DNA of 64,000 nt from Dasypus novemcinctus (taxonomy: Eukaryota > Chordata > Mammalia > Cingulata > Dasypodidae): the NCBI RefSeq assembly GCF_030445035.2, contig NC_080677.1:28035513-28099512 (forward strand), in the 5' to 3' direction. Positions 26,321 to 37,229 of this stretch are shown piece after piece. The first letter of the stretch is position 1, and every line of letters begins with the position of its first letter. The translations under genes and the position numbers were made by a program. The notes beneath the pieces are model-generated. The model did not search any database, was not told where the DNA came from, and was given only the letters and a program-made list of their open reading frames with translations.

Positions 26321-26614
26321 ACCAACTCAACTCTCAACTATTCTGTGCAAATGGGAGCTGCTTGTCATGACAATTCTAATTGTTGTTTTGTGATTACAAC
26401 TTGACCATCTACTATGAGACCTAGGAAAGGCTAAAGGAAAAATGTGTAGTAAAAAATCTTTCATCCTCATATACGTTAATAGAATAATTTTTCACTTTGT
26501 GAGTAGAATCCTGGTTGAATTTGTCTAGTTCCTTTAACATCTACTATTTATTCAGCATTTATTTTATACCCAAAAGAATTCTAGGCAGTTCATTGACATT
26601 TGGTCATTTAATTC

Positions 26615-26855
26615 TTAAGGTAGCAAAGTATAGGAGTTAAGAGGGTAGGATTTGGATTCAGACAGACCAAGGCCCAAATCCCGATTCTCCCACTTAAAAA
26701 CTGAGCAGTCTTGGGTACATTAGTTCACTTCTCAGAGCTGCAGTTTCTTTACCTCTAAAATGGGTACAGTCCATTTACTCTGTTGCAAGGATCAAATGAG
26801 AGGATACACATCAATTACTTTTCGTGATGCTTGACAGATGGCAAATGAATGAGCC
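26615..26855 (+). mobile_element. MIR SINE, near complete
   Basis: All MIR landmarks in order: 'aggagttaagagggtaggat', 'gattcagacagaccaagg', 'cacttctcagagctgcagtt', 'ttacctctaaaatgggtaca', 'ggatcaaatgagagg'. Confidence 0.88.
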
Positions 26856-26859
26856 CTCC

Positions 26860-27540
26860 ATTTGTCCTGTTCCTCATTGTGGTCATCACGATCTCCGGTT
26901 AAGTTTCCCACATCCAACCCACACACACCCATCCACTAGCAGGTACTGTTGGTTCTATCTCCAAAGTATATTTGCAGGCCTCCTCTTCTCTCTGGGCCCA
27001 CTGCTACCATCTAACCCAGGCCACAGTAATCCCTACTGCATTGCCCACTCTTATGGGCTTCATAATCTCTCTCCCTATTTCTCCTTTTTCCCCCTCTCCA
27101 ATCTCCTCTCATAGCAGCCAGAGTGATCTTTTCAAATGTCAAATTGCCTTAAGCCCTGTGATGTCTTCCTTTGGAATACATCCCAAATACGTCACCACGA
27201 CCCACAAAACCATGTATGATCTGGTTTTTATGTTCACTCTGCTCAGACTGTTCCGGTCTCATTTCAGTACACAGAGCATTAGAATCTTCATGCATGGGCT
27301 TGCCTCCTGCTGCTCATCCATGTAGGATGACTCAGAAAGGGCTACCCAGATACTTCCATCAAATAGGTCTTCCTATCATTCTCAGTAGCCTCCAATGGAT
27401 AATTTCACCTTCGTGCATTTGTCCACCTGTTTATTGTTTGCCTCCCTCTCCTAGACTGTAAATTCCCCAATGGCCTCTGTCACAGCTGCTCTACACCTCC
27501 CTGTCCTACACATCCCCTAACCCAGCACCTGGAACAATTT
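26860..27540 (+). mobile_element. LINE-2 3' region
   Basis: 'agcagccagagtgatctttt' near 27112, then 'accatgtatgatctgg' and a closing 'agactgtaaattccccaatg' segment are L2 sense landmarks. Confidence 0.75.
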
Positions 27541-27544
27541 CTTC

Positions 27545-28130
27545 ACTCAGCAAGTAGGTACTCAACTGCACCCCTCTCCCCAAGTGTAGGGGGTTAGTCA
27601 ACTCCCTGGGGACACAGCAATGTACAAAAGAGGCAAGAATCCTGCTCTGGGTGGTGGGGGGCAAGAAGGAGAACTGCAGATGAATACACAAAATATATAA
27701 GCAATGTATTATGTTAGAAGGTGGTAAGTGCTATAGAGAAGAGCTAAACAAGCAAGGTGGACAGGGAGGGCTAGATGGGAGCAGGGATACAGCATAAATT
27801 AGGGTAGTAGTGGAGAACTCACTGAGAGGAGACGTTTGAGCCCAGGCTTGAAGGGTGTGAGCAGTTTGTCGTGGGGACACTTGGGAAAGAGCATGCCAGG
27901 CAGAGGCAAATGCAACCATCCTGGGGCAGGAGTGGGCCTAAGTGTTCCGAAGCAGTCACGGGCTAGGGGCGAGTGTGATGGAAGCCAAGTAAGAAGATGG
28001 GAAAGTTGGAGAGGATGAGATGGAAGAGGCCAGAAGGAGGCTCCAGGCCTCTGGAAGGACTCGGCTTCTACTCTAAGGGCAAAGGGAACCCCTTAGAGGG
28101 TTCTGAGCATAGGAGAACATCTAAATATAT
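27545..28130 (-). mobile_element. LINE-2, antisense, first part
   Basis: Reversed L2 from its 3' tail inward: 'gtggtaagtgctatagagaa', 'agcatgccaggcagaggcaa', 'ggggcaggagtgggcc'. It appears to resume at 29050-29235 after later insertions. Confidence 0.75.
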
Positions 28131-28156
28131 ATTTTTTTCCTTTTTCTTTTTTTTTA

Positions 28157-28222
28157 AGGTACAGGAGTTTGAACCCAAGGCCTTGTATGGGGAGCTCAAC
28201 CACTGAGCTACATCTGCTCCCC
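28157..28222 (-). mobile_element. tRNA-derived SINE head (DAS-like), inverted
   Basis: The minus strand reads GGGGAGCAGATGTAGCTCAG then a B-box-like GGGTTCAAACTCC. It is a tRNA-like SINE head without a body, preceded on + by a T run (its A tail). Confidence 0.7.
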
Positions 28223-28261
28223 AATGAGAGTTGGATTTATTTTTTTTTTAGTGTGCTTTTT

Positions 28262-28341
28262 TCAGGAGGTACTCAGGATCAAATACAGGACCCTGCATAT
28301 GGGAAGCAAGTACTCAACCACTTGAGCTACATCTGCTCCCC
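28262..28341 (-). mobile_element. Second tRNA-derived SINE head, inverted
   Basis: Same GGGGAGCAGATGTAGCTCAA opening on the minus strand as the neighbour at 28157-28222, with its own T run at 28240-28250 on +. Two independent insertions or a tandem duplication. Confidence 0.7.
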
Positions 28342-28385
28342 AGATATATATTTTAATCCAGTGTCTCCAACTGCTGAGTTGAGAA

Positions 28386-28993
28386 GCTATAGCAGTTTGA
28401 TATTGTTTATGAATCCCCCAAAAAAAGATAGTGATTATGTTTGTAAACTGGTCTGTGTCTCTGGGTTTTACATTTACTCGATTAAATCAAGATTAGGGCT
28501 TTGATTCAAGCACATCATTAGGGCATGCAGCGTTGACACCCCACCCCCTTGGTGAGCTATGCAATTGAACACTCCATCAAGAACACAGGAGAAAATACAC
28601 AGGAAGAGAGACAGTTCCAGACACGGCAGAGGCCCTGGGAAGAGAAACGAACCATTTGTCTGGTAGTTTACAGCTGACCTTGTGAAGAGAACAGAACAGC
28701 TGAGCCTGAAAAGAAATGAGCCCTGGGAAGAGAGAGGAGCCCTATGCCAGTCCACAGCTGAGATCTGAAGAAGCTGGACCCATAGAGCCTTAAGAGGGAA
28801 GAGGAAGGCTGAACCCTTGCAGATGTCACCTGCCATCTTGCTTCAACACATGGCAACAGTTTGGTGAAGAAGTAACCTTGAGTTGGACTCTTTAGGACCT
28901 TGTGACTATAAGTTTTTACCTCAGATAAATACCCTTTATAAAAGTCAACAGATTTCTTGTACATTGCATCAGTACCCCTTTGACTGACTAATA
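28386..28993 (+). mobile_element. LTR element, MaLR-like
   Basis: A ~600-bp unit starting near 'tatagcagtttgatattg' and ending 'gactgactaataca', with a poly(A)-signal-like 'gataaataccctttataaaa' near its end. This ending is of a type I associate with xenarthran LTRs. Boundaries are approximate and the family name was not assigned. Confidence 0.6.
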
Positions 28994-29049
28994 CAGAATT
29001 GTAATCAGAGTGTACACATCACATACATTACGTAACATTCCAACAATGA

Positions 29050-29275
29050 GAGCAGGGAGGCCAGGTGAGAGGCAAGGGTGTTTTGCACGAGGGAAAGAGT
29101 GGAGGGATCTCTGAAAAGTGGGCAGATTCTGAATATATTTTTAGGGTAGAACTACAAGGATTTGCTGGCATGTTGGATGTGAGGTGTGAGAGAAAAAGAG
29201 GAATCAAGGATTACTGCAAATTAAGTGGTCAACAAGCTTGCGTTGAATGAATGGATGGGTGAATGAATGAGCGGC
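29050..29275 (-). mobile_element. LINE-2, antisense, second part
   Basis: 'agtgggcagattctgaatat' and 'gagaaaaagaggaatcaagg' are reversed L2 landmarks that continue the copy at 27545-28130. A GAATGA-rich tail at 29243-29272 may be a separate L2 end. Confidence 0.65.
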
Positions 29276-32200
29276 AGGATCAGGACTTGAAACAGGGTTA
29301 GTAAGACATCAAATTACTTTCTGATTCTTAATCTTCTAGAATCTGACAAGGAAAGCCTCTCCTTAGAAAAAATGCACATATGTACATCCATGCCAAACTT
29401 GTACATAAGCTTAGGAGGCTGGAGGAGCTCTAGAAGTTCATCCAGGTGTGTTAAGATGAGCCTGAACTTTATCATACAACCTTCAGAACCCTAAAACTTG
29501 ATTTTCAAAACTGCCATTTGCATAAAACTTTTTCAGTAACATCTCTTATACAAAGTGCCTACTCCAATCTATAAATGTATTCATGTAAGAGGAAAAAGAC
29601 ACTGCATACTATTGAAATACAATCATAATTTCTAATTCAGTATTGTAGAAAGTTAAAAAAAATCATCCTTACTTAATATTTTTAAAAGCCTAAAGAACAC
29701 TACACATTTTTTTTTACAGTAAGATTGCCAAGGTTAATGACTTTTTCTTTATTTGTAGCTGAAATCATATCATCTCAGTCCAGTAATGTTGGTTTTCTTA
29801 TACTGGTAGATGCTTTAACTGGAAGGCATGGCTGCTTCTACTTAATAACAAATTAGAAAACAAATTTAGTAAATGCAGTTTGGTGAGCAAAATTAAAAGT
29901 ATTCTCCATAGAGGAAAAGTGACGAAAGGTGTTTATGGGAAGGGCTGCAATGCCAAAACAGTAACATAGAAGAGTGAATATTGCAGTGTTTTGTGAGCTG
30001 GATAAGCAACAATATAATTTATTACATAGTAAGAATAATACAATTTAGTCTGATCTTCACTCTGAAGTAGATAAAAAAAAAGCAACCCAAATGTTGCCTT
30101 CAAATTATTTCCAGATTCTCTGTTTATTCTAAGTAATCAGCATTTAAATCCCTGTTTGAATTATGCTTTCAAGCTCTCTAAGTCTTCAAGGGGAATAAGG
30201 CAGTTTTGTGTTTTGTCTCATAATTTAAATACCTTTATTAAAATTCCAAGTGCTGTTTTGCAAAGTGGGACACTGTGCCATAGCCATAAAACTATTTAAA
30301 GCCATTGGAGATCAGAGTTAAAACTCTGGGGACTAATACTGAGCTTGCTTACAGGTCTCCGAACTGCCCTGAAGCATTTGTCGAAAAACTTAAAAAAAAA
30401 AAAAAAAGTAATAGAATTGTCCAAAATCCATCCAGGAAGTTCCCTACATATGGAGGAAAACATTCTGGTCTTGGGTTTTTTTTGCCTGATGGTGTGTGGG
30501 TCTGCATTCTGTTGCCTTATACCCTTGGAGAGTTGAGAAAAATGTCTGTCATTTTCCAAACTGATCTGTTAAACTATGAGGGGACTGTGAAAAGGAGAGT
30601 CAATAGACTTTTCACTTGCTAAGATACCAGCCGGATGACCTAAAATAATAATAACGCCCAAGCCTTAATTTACACAGCCCTTGCAATGAAGTCAAACTAG
30701 ATCAGAATTTTCTGTGGGTCATTATTAAAGTGAAAGAAAGCTTCTACCCAAGCTTTGAAACAAGAGAGTCAGAAAGGTACACATTTGATACTTTTAAAAA
30801 ATCTACTGCAAAATTTCACATCCCGAAAACAAAAATCAGATCAGTTATATTAATGACAAATCGAGTTTCAGTTATGAAATTTGGGGTGCAGTGACTGTTG
30901 TAAAATGAGAAAATATATTCTAGAAATGGTGGTGATATACTCCCCACACTCTGAATATTCGTCTCTAATTTAGAATGTATTCCTGTTTGGAGTATTGGCG
31001 TTAACATGCTTTCTTAGCAGAGAGTAGAACAGCCGTTAGGGTGTATGTTATGAATGCATATTAACATCAGAGGTATTTGCATATCTGGAACTATAGTAGA
31101 AAATGCGTAACAAAATTTCTTTTGAAAGATTATTATACAAACAAACTGAATCCTTGCTAAATCTTGACATAACAGCTTTTTGTCCACCCCTCCCCGCTTT
31201 TTTCTGGAAAAAAAAAAATCTAAGACATCCAAACGATAGATTAATAGCCAGAAAACCTGAGCGCTGATCCACCCCCACCCACAGGTTTTTCTTTCATGTT
31301 CAAAGGCAGGAATAGAAAAGCCCCAAATGTTTTCATCAATAACTATTCCTTGTTTGTCTGCATGTACAACAACAACAAAAAAGAGATAAAATCTATCCTT
31401 TCGATGAACTACGCTGGTGATAATTTTCCACCATCACACCATGTCATCCACTCCTTGGATTTTGATTTTCATGTTTGTGATGCTCCTAATACAAGGCAGA
31501 TTCTGGAGATTTTGTAAGTTTAGAATATGATGCAATATGCAACATTCATGACAGGGTTGGCCGATATGGTTAAAAAAATTGAACTATATATGAGAACAAA
31601 CAAAATTCTGCCTCTGGTCTTCCTATAGAAATTCTCTGTGTTGATGTAAAAAAATGTGTGTAGTTTTTTTTTTTAACCAAAAGCTATCTGAAATACACTT
31701 GACACACTCATTCCTAATACTATGCCCTTAAATAAGAAATTTTGAAATGATTTTGGTATGCATGATTTTTAAAAAAGCCATGAGCTAGACTGACCTATTT
31801 TAACTTAAGAATTTATAGTCTTACTTTTATTTAAAACTTGTATTTTTAAAATTCATCCCCTTTTACCTAGCATGATTCTCCTTTTGGTCAACACACCCTT
31901 CTTTTCTCTATCTATCCAGGCAAAGTTGAGCAACTTTTTGAGAAGGGTGGAAATGAATAGGGTATGATAGGAACAAAATTTAATTTAGTGTGAGGACCCC
32001 GATGCCAAATTGGATCCAAAGTGAATTAAAGCAGCAGAATTATAAGTCTTTCAAAATGGGATTTATAAGGGGAATGCTAACACAGATTCAACAGTTACAG
32101 CTCAGCCAGGGATTACTTTAATACCAAAAGCATACTCGCTCACTTTATAGAAAGAGATTACTCAGCTGTCAAACAACAAAGATTGTGTTTATTTGTTTAT

Positions 32201-33419
32201 TTTTAAACTTTTAATTTTGAAAGTGCACTTTTTTACTTTACTGACAGGCAGTGCTGGCATAAATGTCCATTTTCCAGGGGGTGGGGAGAGGGTGGCAGGG
32301 GAGTAGAGAGACAGAGAGGAAGATGGAGTTTGCCACTGGCATCCCAGTTCATTCAGCTATAAGGCTTTGCCAGCTTTGCCTAACTGTTTCCACACTATTT
32401 CTATTGAAAAGAAACCAGAAGGAGGGTTGGGGCAAAACAATAAATATGAAATAAACCCGATACGCAAAAAAAGTTGGACACCAATATAAGAAAACGAAGA
32501 TATTTAAATTGATGCTGGTCCAGACCAAAAAACAGAAAAAAAATTTAGAAGAAAAAAAAAATCCAAAACCTCCAAAAACAGAAAAAAGCTAATCTTTAAT
32601 CAATATACATAGCAGAATGCCAGCAAGAGAAAGACAAAAGCTAAGTGACAATTTTTATGTTTACTGTGTCTGGAATGAAATGAGAAGGAACAAACAAATT
32701 AATGTTGGGGAAAACAGGGGACAATAAAAGTGTAAAGTTAGTGATTGTCAGGAGAGGACACAAGTGTATAACTTGAAATCTTTACAGCGACAATATATAT
32801 ATATTAAAATATATATATATGGATATCTCAAAAAAGTTGTTGAAAGATACCAGCAAGTGTACGAAGTGTAGGAAGGGGGAGCATCTAAGGATGTCTTTCA
32901 CAGACCCCAGATGGAGAAACTATTCCTTTATTCCAAATTCCTAAGAAGTACAGAAGTCTCTTATGTTAATAAGAGAACACACAGATGCATACCGGTAAGT
33001 GACATACCACGAAACAAAACAAGGAAATAAGGAGACCTTTGTTGACCCCTGTTCATTTATACTAATCTTAATTTAGATAAGCATCTCAAGACCAATTTCC
33101 TGATTTCAGCATCTTTTCTTTCCCTGGTGCCCAGGTGCACAAATGGGACAGTGATCTTTGCAAAACAGCATCAACAACAACAACAAAAACCTCTCGCTCA
33201 CACAAAAGCCCACCTTGTAAATGAATGGAATATTAACAACTACCAGATAGTTGCACCACTGGCAGGGCAAAGCCGAACACTAACACAGCTATTTCTACAG
33301 ATTGCCAGTGAAACCGAAGCAGCTCGAGGAGAAATGCACCTACTGTATGGGAAATGCTGGTGCAGATTTTTTTCCTATCAGTCTAACCTTCTGTGTTGAT
33401 ACATGAATGCTGGTACCCA
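29276..33419. other. NEUROD6 upstream region, low in repeats
   Basis: I recognise no clear transposon here, in contrast to 21-29 kb. It has A-rich runs (30391-30406) and an AT-alternating patch at about 32793-32820. No coding frame is supported. Low repeat content beside a developmental gene suggests regulatory constraint, which is inference. Confidence 0.45.
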
Positions 33420-33575
33420 CTTACAGGGATGCCAGATGATCAGTGCAGAATGAAGGTCCCAAGAGAGAGGATCACATGGTTCTCTCTGCCCCGTGACGTC
33501 ACTAGCAGATGGCATGGGTACCAGCTCTGGCAGTTGGCATCAATGTCACTTTTTAGAGATCAATGAGATAGTGCA
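33420..33575 (+). promoter_or_regulatory. NEUROD6: NEUROD6 proximal promoter with CRE and E-boxes
   Basis: A perfect palindromic cAMP response element (TGACGTCA, 33494-33501, inside GTGACGTCAC) is followed four bases later by the E-box CAGATG (33506-33511). Another CAGATG lies at 33433-33438 and a CAGTTG at 33531-33536. The 5' region of NEUROD6 is known from published work to be controlled through CRE and C/EBP sites, which agrees with this placement. CAGATG is the NEUROD/neurogenin-type E-box, so bHLH cross- or auto-regulation is plausible. Confidence 0.65.
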
Positions 33576-33681
33576 GATATACACAGATCTAGAGACTCCA
33601 GGAGACGATGCGACACTCAGCCTGAAAAGATTTGGAAGATCCAAAATGAAAACTGATTATTGAATGAAATTAAAACCTAAG
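33575..33681 (+). other. NEUROD6: Inferred non-coding exon 1 of NEUROD6
   Basis: A good donor (AAG then GTAATA) lies at 33681/33682, about 80 to 190 bp downstream of the CRE/E-box cluster. The 1252-bp intron it would create (33682-34933) suits the compact two-exon structure known for NEUROD6. The 5' end is a guess placed downstream of the promoter motifs; no clear TATA box is visible. NEUROD6 is reported to use more than one promoter, so transcription may start at several points. Confidence 0.5.
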
Positions 33682-34933
33682 GTAATATAAATAAAGATAT
33701 GCTTCAATTGATGCTGGCTTTGCATGCAAGTATTTAAAGATACAGTGTCACTGTCTTGTAATATTTATATGCTCTTTGCCATCTATAACTTCTCATCATA
33801 TTTCATTCTTATGATGTAATTATCACATACTTTCACTGCTATTATGTAACTCTGCAAGTATGTGGACATTACTAAGAGTTTGTGTGTGGGGGGGCTGGAG
33901 ATGGTTAAATTGAAAAGTCTCTGTTTTAATGTGCCTGTTTGAAGACTTTAGATGAAAATACTTGCTGCTTCATGAAACAAAAACCAGAAATGCATTTGAA
34001 ACACAAATTATTTTCCCTTTCATTCAGGATTCTGAACACACGTGCACAATTGCAGTCAGAATCCTCAGACTGTTCCTGTCAGATATTAGCTAGAGGGAGA
34101 CTTCTGTGGCTCGTAGAACAAAAACACCATGAGTGTGTTTTTTGTCCAGGATAATTTGAAAAGCAATAAACAGACAATTACATTTGGGGGAAAAACAATG
34201 TAAAAGCAGTCTCAGTATTTTCCTTGATTAAAAAAAAAACTTTCCGGGATTTTTATTTTTTAATTCATTTATATAGTTTATTCCAAAGGATCTTAATCCC
34301 CCTTTCATTTCAAAGGCTGGGAAAATAGTGCTCTTTCACATAATTCTTTACTGATCATACAGAAATCCATTTTTAAATTGGCTCTGATTAATCTTTTCTT
34401 TAAATGTGCATGTTCCAACAGCCAGTTAAATTCACAGTTGTATGATATAGCAAATAAAGTTAAGGGTTTTTTTTTTTCCTTCTAAAAAACACCACACAAA
34501 TTTGTCAGCTAATGGAGAGACAGCACTTTTCATTTAAAAAACCGGTTTCTCTCCCCATTTTGTACTCAGGGGGACTGGAATTAATGAAATTCTGCATTGC
34601 TATATCATGTTTTGCATTTGCCTGATTTCTACAGTCCTTTTTGTGCATTAGAAGTCAGTTTAAAATCAGAGAAATAGAGACGGTGGTGGTATTACAATGT
34701 TCCATATTTTCTTTTGATAATTTGCCTGTATAAGTTAATTGTATTGCATGTGTCAGTGTTTTCAGAATTACTACTTAGCACAAACTCAAAAATCATATTT
34801 GGTGTATAAAAATTAGTCCTGCAATCAGCCTTTTTAAACACATTTTTTGTATTCTTACCATGTCACTAAATCTGTTTTAAGTATTAACTTTAAAAATGAA
34901 AACACTTTAAATATTTTGCTGGCATTTTTTCAG
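33682..34933 (+). other. NEUROD6: Inferred NEUROD6 intron 1
   Basis: This AT-rich stretch between the inferred donor and the acceptor of the coding exon contains no repeat that I recognise. It has T-rich runs near 34470 and 34920. Short reading frames here are chance. Lack of repeats so close to a developmental gene suggests constraint, but that is inference. Confidence 0.5.
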
Positions 34934-34954
34934 GTAATTTAAGATTAGAGAACC

Positions 34955-35968
34955 ATGTTAACGCTACCGTTTGATGAGTCTGTTGTAATGCCAGAATCCC
35001 AGATGTGCAGAAAGTTTTCCAGAGAATGTGAGGACCAGAAGCAAATTAAGAAACCAGAAAGCTTTTCTAAACAGATTGTCCTTCGAGGAAAGAGCATCAA
35101 AAGGGCCCCTGGAGAAGAAACCGAGAAGGAAGAAGAGGAGGAAGACAGGGAAGAGGAAGATGAAAATGGATTGCCCAGAAGGAGGGGGCTTAGGAAAAAA
35201 AAGACGACCAAGCTCCGACTGGAAAGGGTCAAGTTCAGGAGACAGGAAGCCAACGCGCGGGAGAGGAACAGGATGCATGGCCTCAACGACGCTTTGGACA
35301 ATTTAAGGAAAGTGGTTCCCTGCTATTCCAAAACTCAAAAACTTTCCAAAATAGAAACTTTACGACTGGCCAAAAACTATATCTGGGCACTTTCTGAAAT
35401 TCTGAGAATCGGCAAAAGACCTGATCTGCTCACTTTCGTCCAAAACTTATGCAAAGGTCTCTCCCAGCCAACTACAAACTTGGTGGCAGGCTGCCTGCAG
35501 CTCAACGCCAGGAGTTTCCTGATGGGTCAGGGCGGGGAGGCCGCGCATCACACAAGGTCACCCTACTCTACTTTCTACCCACCCTACCACAGCCCTGAGC
35601 TCACCACTCCCCCAGGGCATGGAACTCTCGATAATTCCAAGTCCATGAAACCCTACAATTATTGCAGTGCATATGAATCCTTCTATGAAAGCACGTCCCC
35701 TGAGTGTGCCAGCCCTCAGTTTGAAGGTCCCTTAAGTCCTCCCCCAATTAACTATAATGGGATATTTTCCCTGAAGCAAGAAGAAACCTTGGACTATGGC
35801 AAAAATTACAATTACGGCATGCATTACTGTGCAGTGCCACCCAGGGGTCCCCTTGGGCAGGGTGCCATGTTCAGGCTGCCCACCGACAGCCACTTCCCTT
35901 ACGACTTACATCTGCGCAGCCAATCTCTCACCATGCAAGATGAATTAAATGCAGTTTTTCATAATTAA
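34955..35968 (+). CDS. NEUROD6: Neurogenic differentiation factor 6 (bHLH transcription factor NEX1/MATH2)
   Basis: This 337-residue protein has the same length as human NEUROD6 and I recognise it along its whole length. In order: an N-terminal region; an acidic run of Glu/Asp at about residues 54-71; a basic, NLS-like stretch RRRGLRKKK at 75-83; and the bHLH domain at about 94-150. The basic arm reads [16 protein letters not shown] (95-110), with Glu103 and Arg104 as the expected E-box contacts. A neuronal bHLH C-terminal region rich in Pro, Ser and Tyr follows. Family knowledge: it binds CANNTG E-boxes as a heterodimer with E proteins and acts in the nucleus of differentiating and mature excitatory forebrain neurons. 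The ATG has A at -3 and an in-frame TAG at 34946-34948, which fixes the start. The frame is uninterrupted, so the gene looks functional. NEUROD1, 2 and 4 share the bHLH, but the N- and C-terminal text is that of NEUROD6. Confidence 0.98.
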   Translation: MLTLPFDESVVMPESQMCRKFSRECEDQKQIKKPESFSKQIVLRGKSIKRAPGEETEKEEEEEDREEEDENGLPRRRGLRKKKTTKLRLERVKFRRQEANARERNRMHGLNDALDNLRKVVPCYSKTQKLSKIETLRLAKNYIWALSEILRIGKRPDLLTFVQNLCKGLSQPTTNLVAGCLQLNARSFLMGQGGEAAHHTRSPYSTFYPPYHSPELTTPPGHGTLDNSKSMKPYNYCSAYESFYESTSPECASPQFEGPLSPPPINYNGIFSLKQEETLDYGKNYNYGMHYCAVPPRGPLGQGAMFRLPTDSHFPYDLHLRSQSLTMQDELNAVFHN

Positions 35969-36120
35969 TGAGGAAAATGAAAATAAACAGTGGTCATTCA
36001 CCTCCCCCGTCTAATTAAGACAAAGCAGATGCTTGTGGGCTGAGTAATTGGCACAACTCTATCTAAGGTGTTTACTAGTTTCTGAAGTGTTTCAACTCTT
36101 GTGAGAATTTTCTATGTCAT

Positions 36121-36126
36121 AATAAA
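36121..36126 (+). promoter_or_regulatory. NEUROD6: Proximal poly(A) signal of NEUROD6
   Basis: AATAAA lies 153 bases after the stop codon and is followed within about 40 bases by T-rich and TG-containing sequence typical of a downstream element. It would give a very short 3' UTR. Confidence 0.55.
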
Positions 36127-36294
36127 TCTTTTTGTATTGGATTTCCTTTTTTTCCTTTCCTTTTGTCTGTAAAGCACTGCGATTCTGTTTCTGCTGGAAG
36201 GTTTTATTTCTCCTTTCTTTTATTTCTCTCTTGTTTCATTTTGTTTTAAATTCACTTAATTTGTTGGAACAGTGTGTCTAAGAATATACAGTTG

Positions 36295-36300
36295 AATAAA
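36295..36300 (+). promoter_or_regulatory. NEUROD6: Distal poly(A) signal of NEUROD6
   Basis: A second AATAAA is followed by a TGT-rich segment around 36320-36340. A third copy at 36377-36382 lies in AT-rich sequence. Which is used cannot be decided from the sequence. Confidence 0.5.
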
Positions 36301-36382
36301 GACATGCACACAGCTTAACTTGATGTCTCTTTCGGTTGTACAGTAATTATAAAATGCATGTTATTAAAGTCAAATGAATAAA

Positions 36383-37229
36383 ATGATGTGTTTATAATTA
36401 TTAGGAATTCTACATTATATATCTTGAAAGAATTGAAAATTTAGAATATCACTTAGCCAAAAATGATATTGGAAGATGCATTTGAGGAGGGTGCAACAAT
36501 ATAAAAAGCTATGCAATTTTCTTTTTATTAAGGATGAATCCAAATGCATTCAATTGATAACTACACCTCTTCAAATATTTGCAGATGGGGCAACATAATA
36601 TTTGGGTAGGTGTTGTTATAATTTTGCAACAATTATTTCGATCATAAAGAAAAAAATTCAGCACTTGTTTTGTATTGTTCCAAAATTACCTGTATCAGTT
36701 TGTTGTCACAATGTATAATTGTGTTTTTCCACCCCACGTTTTTAAAGCAATTAAACATAGATATTTCCATTCCTAAAGGACATCTATTAGCTGTGATATT
36801 TTTGCACGATACTTATTATTTCCTGGTACACAGCTGCTTTCTGTCTCCAGGACTCCCCACTCCCCATTTCAGAAATATTTGGGGATTTCCAAATCTAACA
36901 AGATAAAAAAAATTTCTAAAGCAAAATGGCCAAAGCGCTTACAAGAATTTTTTTTTTTTTTTTAAGTATATTAAATGAAAGAAGAGGAGCCCGTGAGGGT
37001 TAAACATCCTGGGGAAACAAGGATAAATCCTGGTAACCTTCAACGTGAGCCTAAATTCGATGGCACATTTCCAGCAAGCACCAGAGTGGCTGTTAAAAAT
37101 GGAAGGTTTTACTATGCGCCTTTTAAATAAGTCTGGCCGATTAGAGGCTAAATTCTGTGTGATTAAAAGTTTTCTGACAAAAGGCCACCTAAAACCCACT
37201 TTCCTAGCGGCAGGGGAGCTAGCCCTTTT
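36383..37229. other. NEUROD6 3' flank, AT-rich
   Basis: AT-rich unassigned sequence with a T13-14 tract at 36950-36963, leading into the CpG island. No gene. Confidence 0.45.

Larger units (their letters stand above)
34934..36320 (+). other. NEUROD6: NEUROD6 exon 2 (5' UTR end, full CDS, 3' UTR)
   Basis: A T-rich tract ending in CAG gives an acceptor with AG at 34932-34933, leaving 21 bases of 5' UTR before the ATG. NEUROD-family genes typically carry the whole coding region in the second exon, as here. After the stop at 35966-35968 the 3' UTR is AT-rich, with AATAAA signals at 36121 and 36295. The 3' end given (about 20 bases past the second signal) is an estimate. Longer forms using the AATAAA at 36377 are possible. 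Confidence 0.8.

Noticed and set aside
34945..35306. Frames of 92 to 118 codons overlapping the NEUROD6 start on either strand
   Set aside because: Shadows of the NEUROD6 coding sequence; the Glu-rich purine tract gives long Ser/Leu/Phe frames on the other strand.
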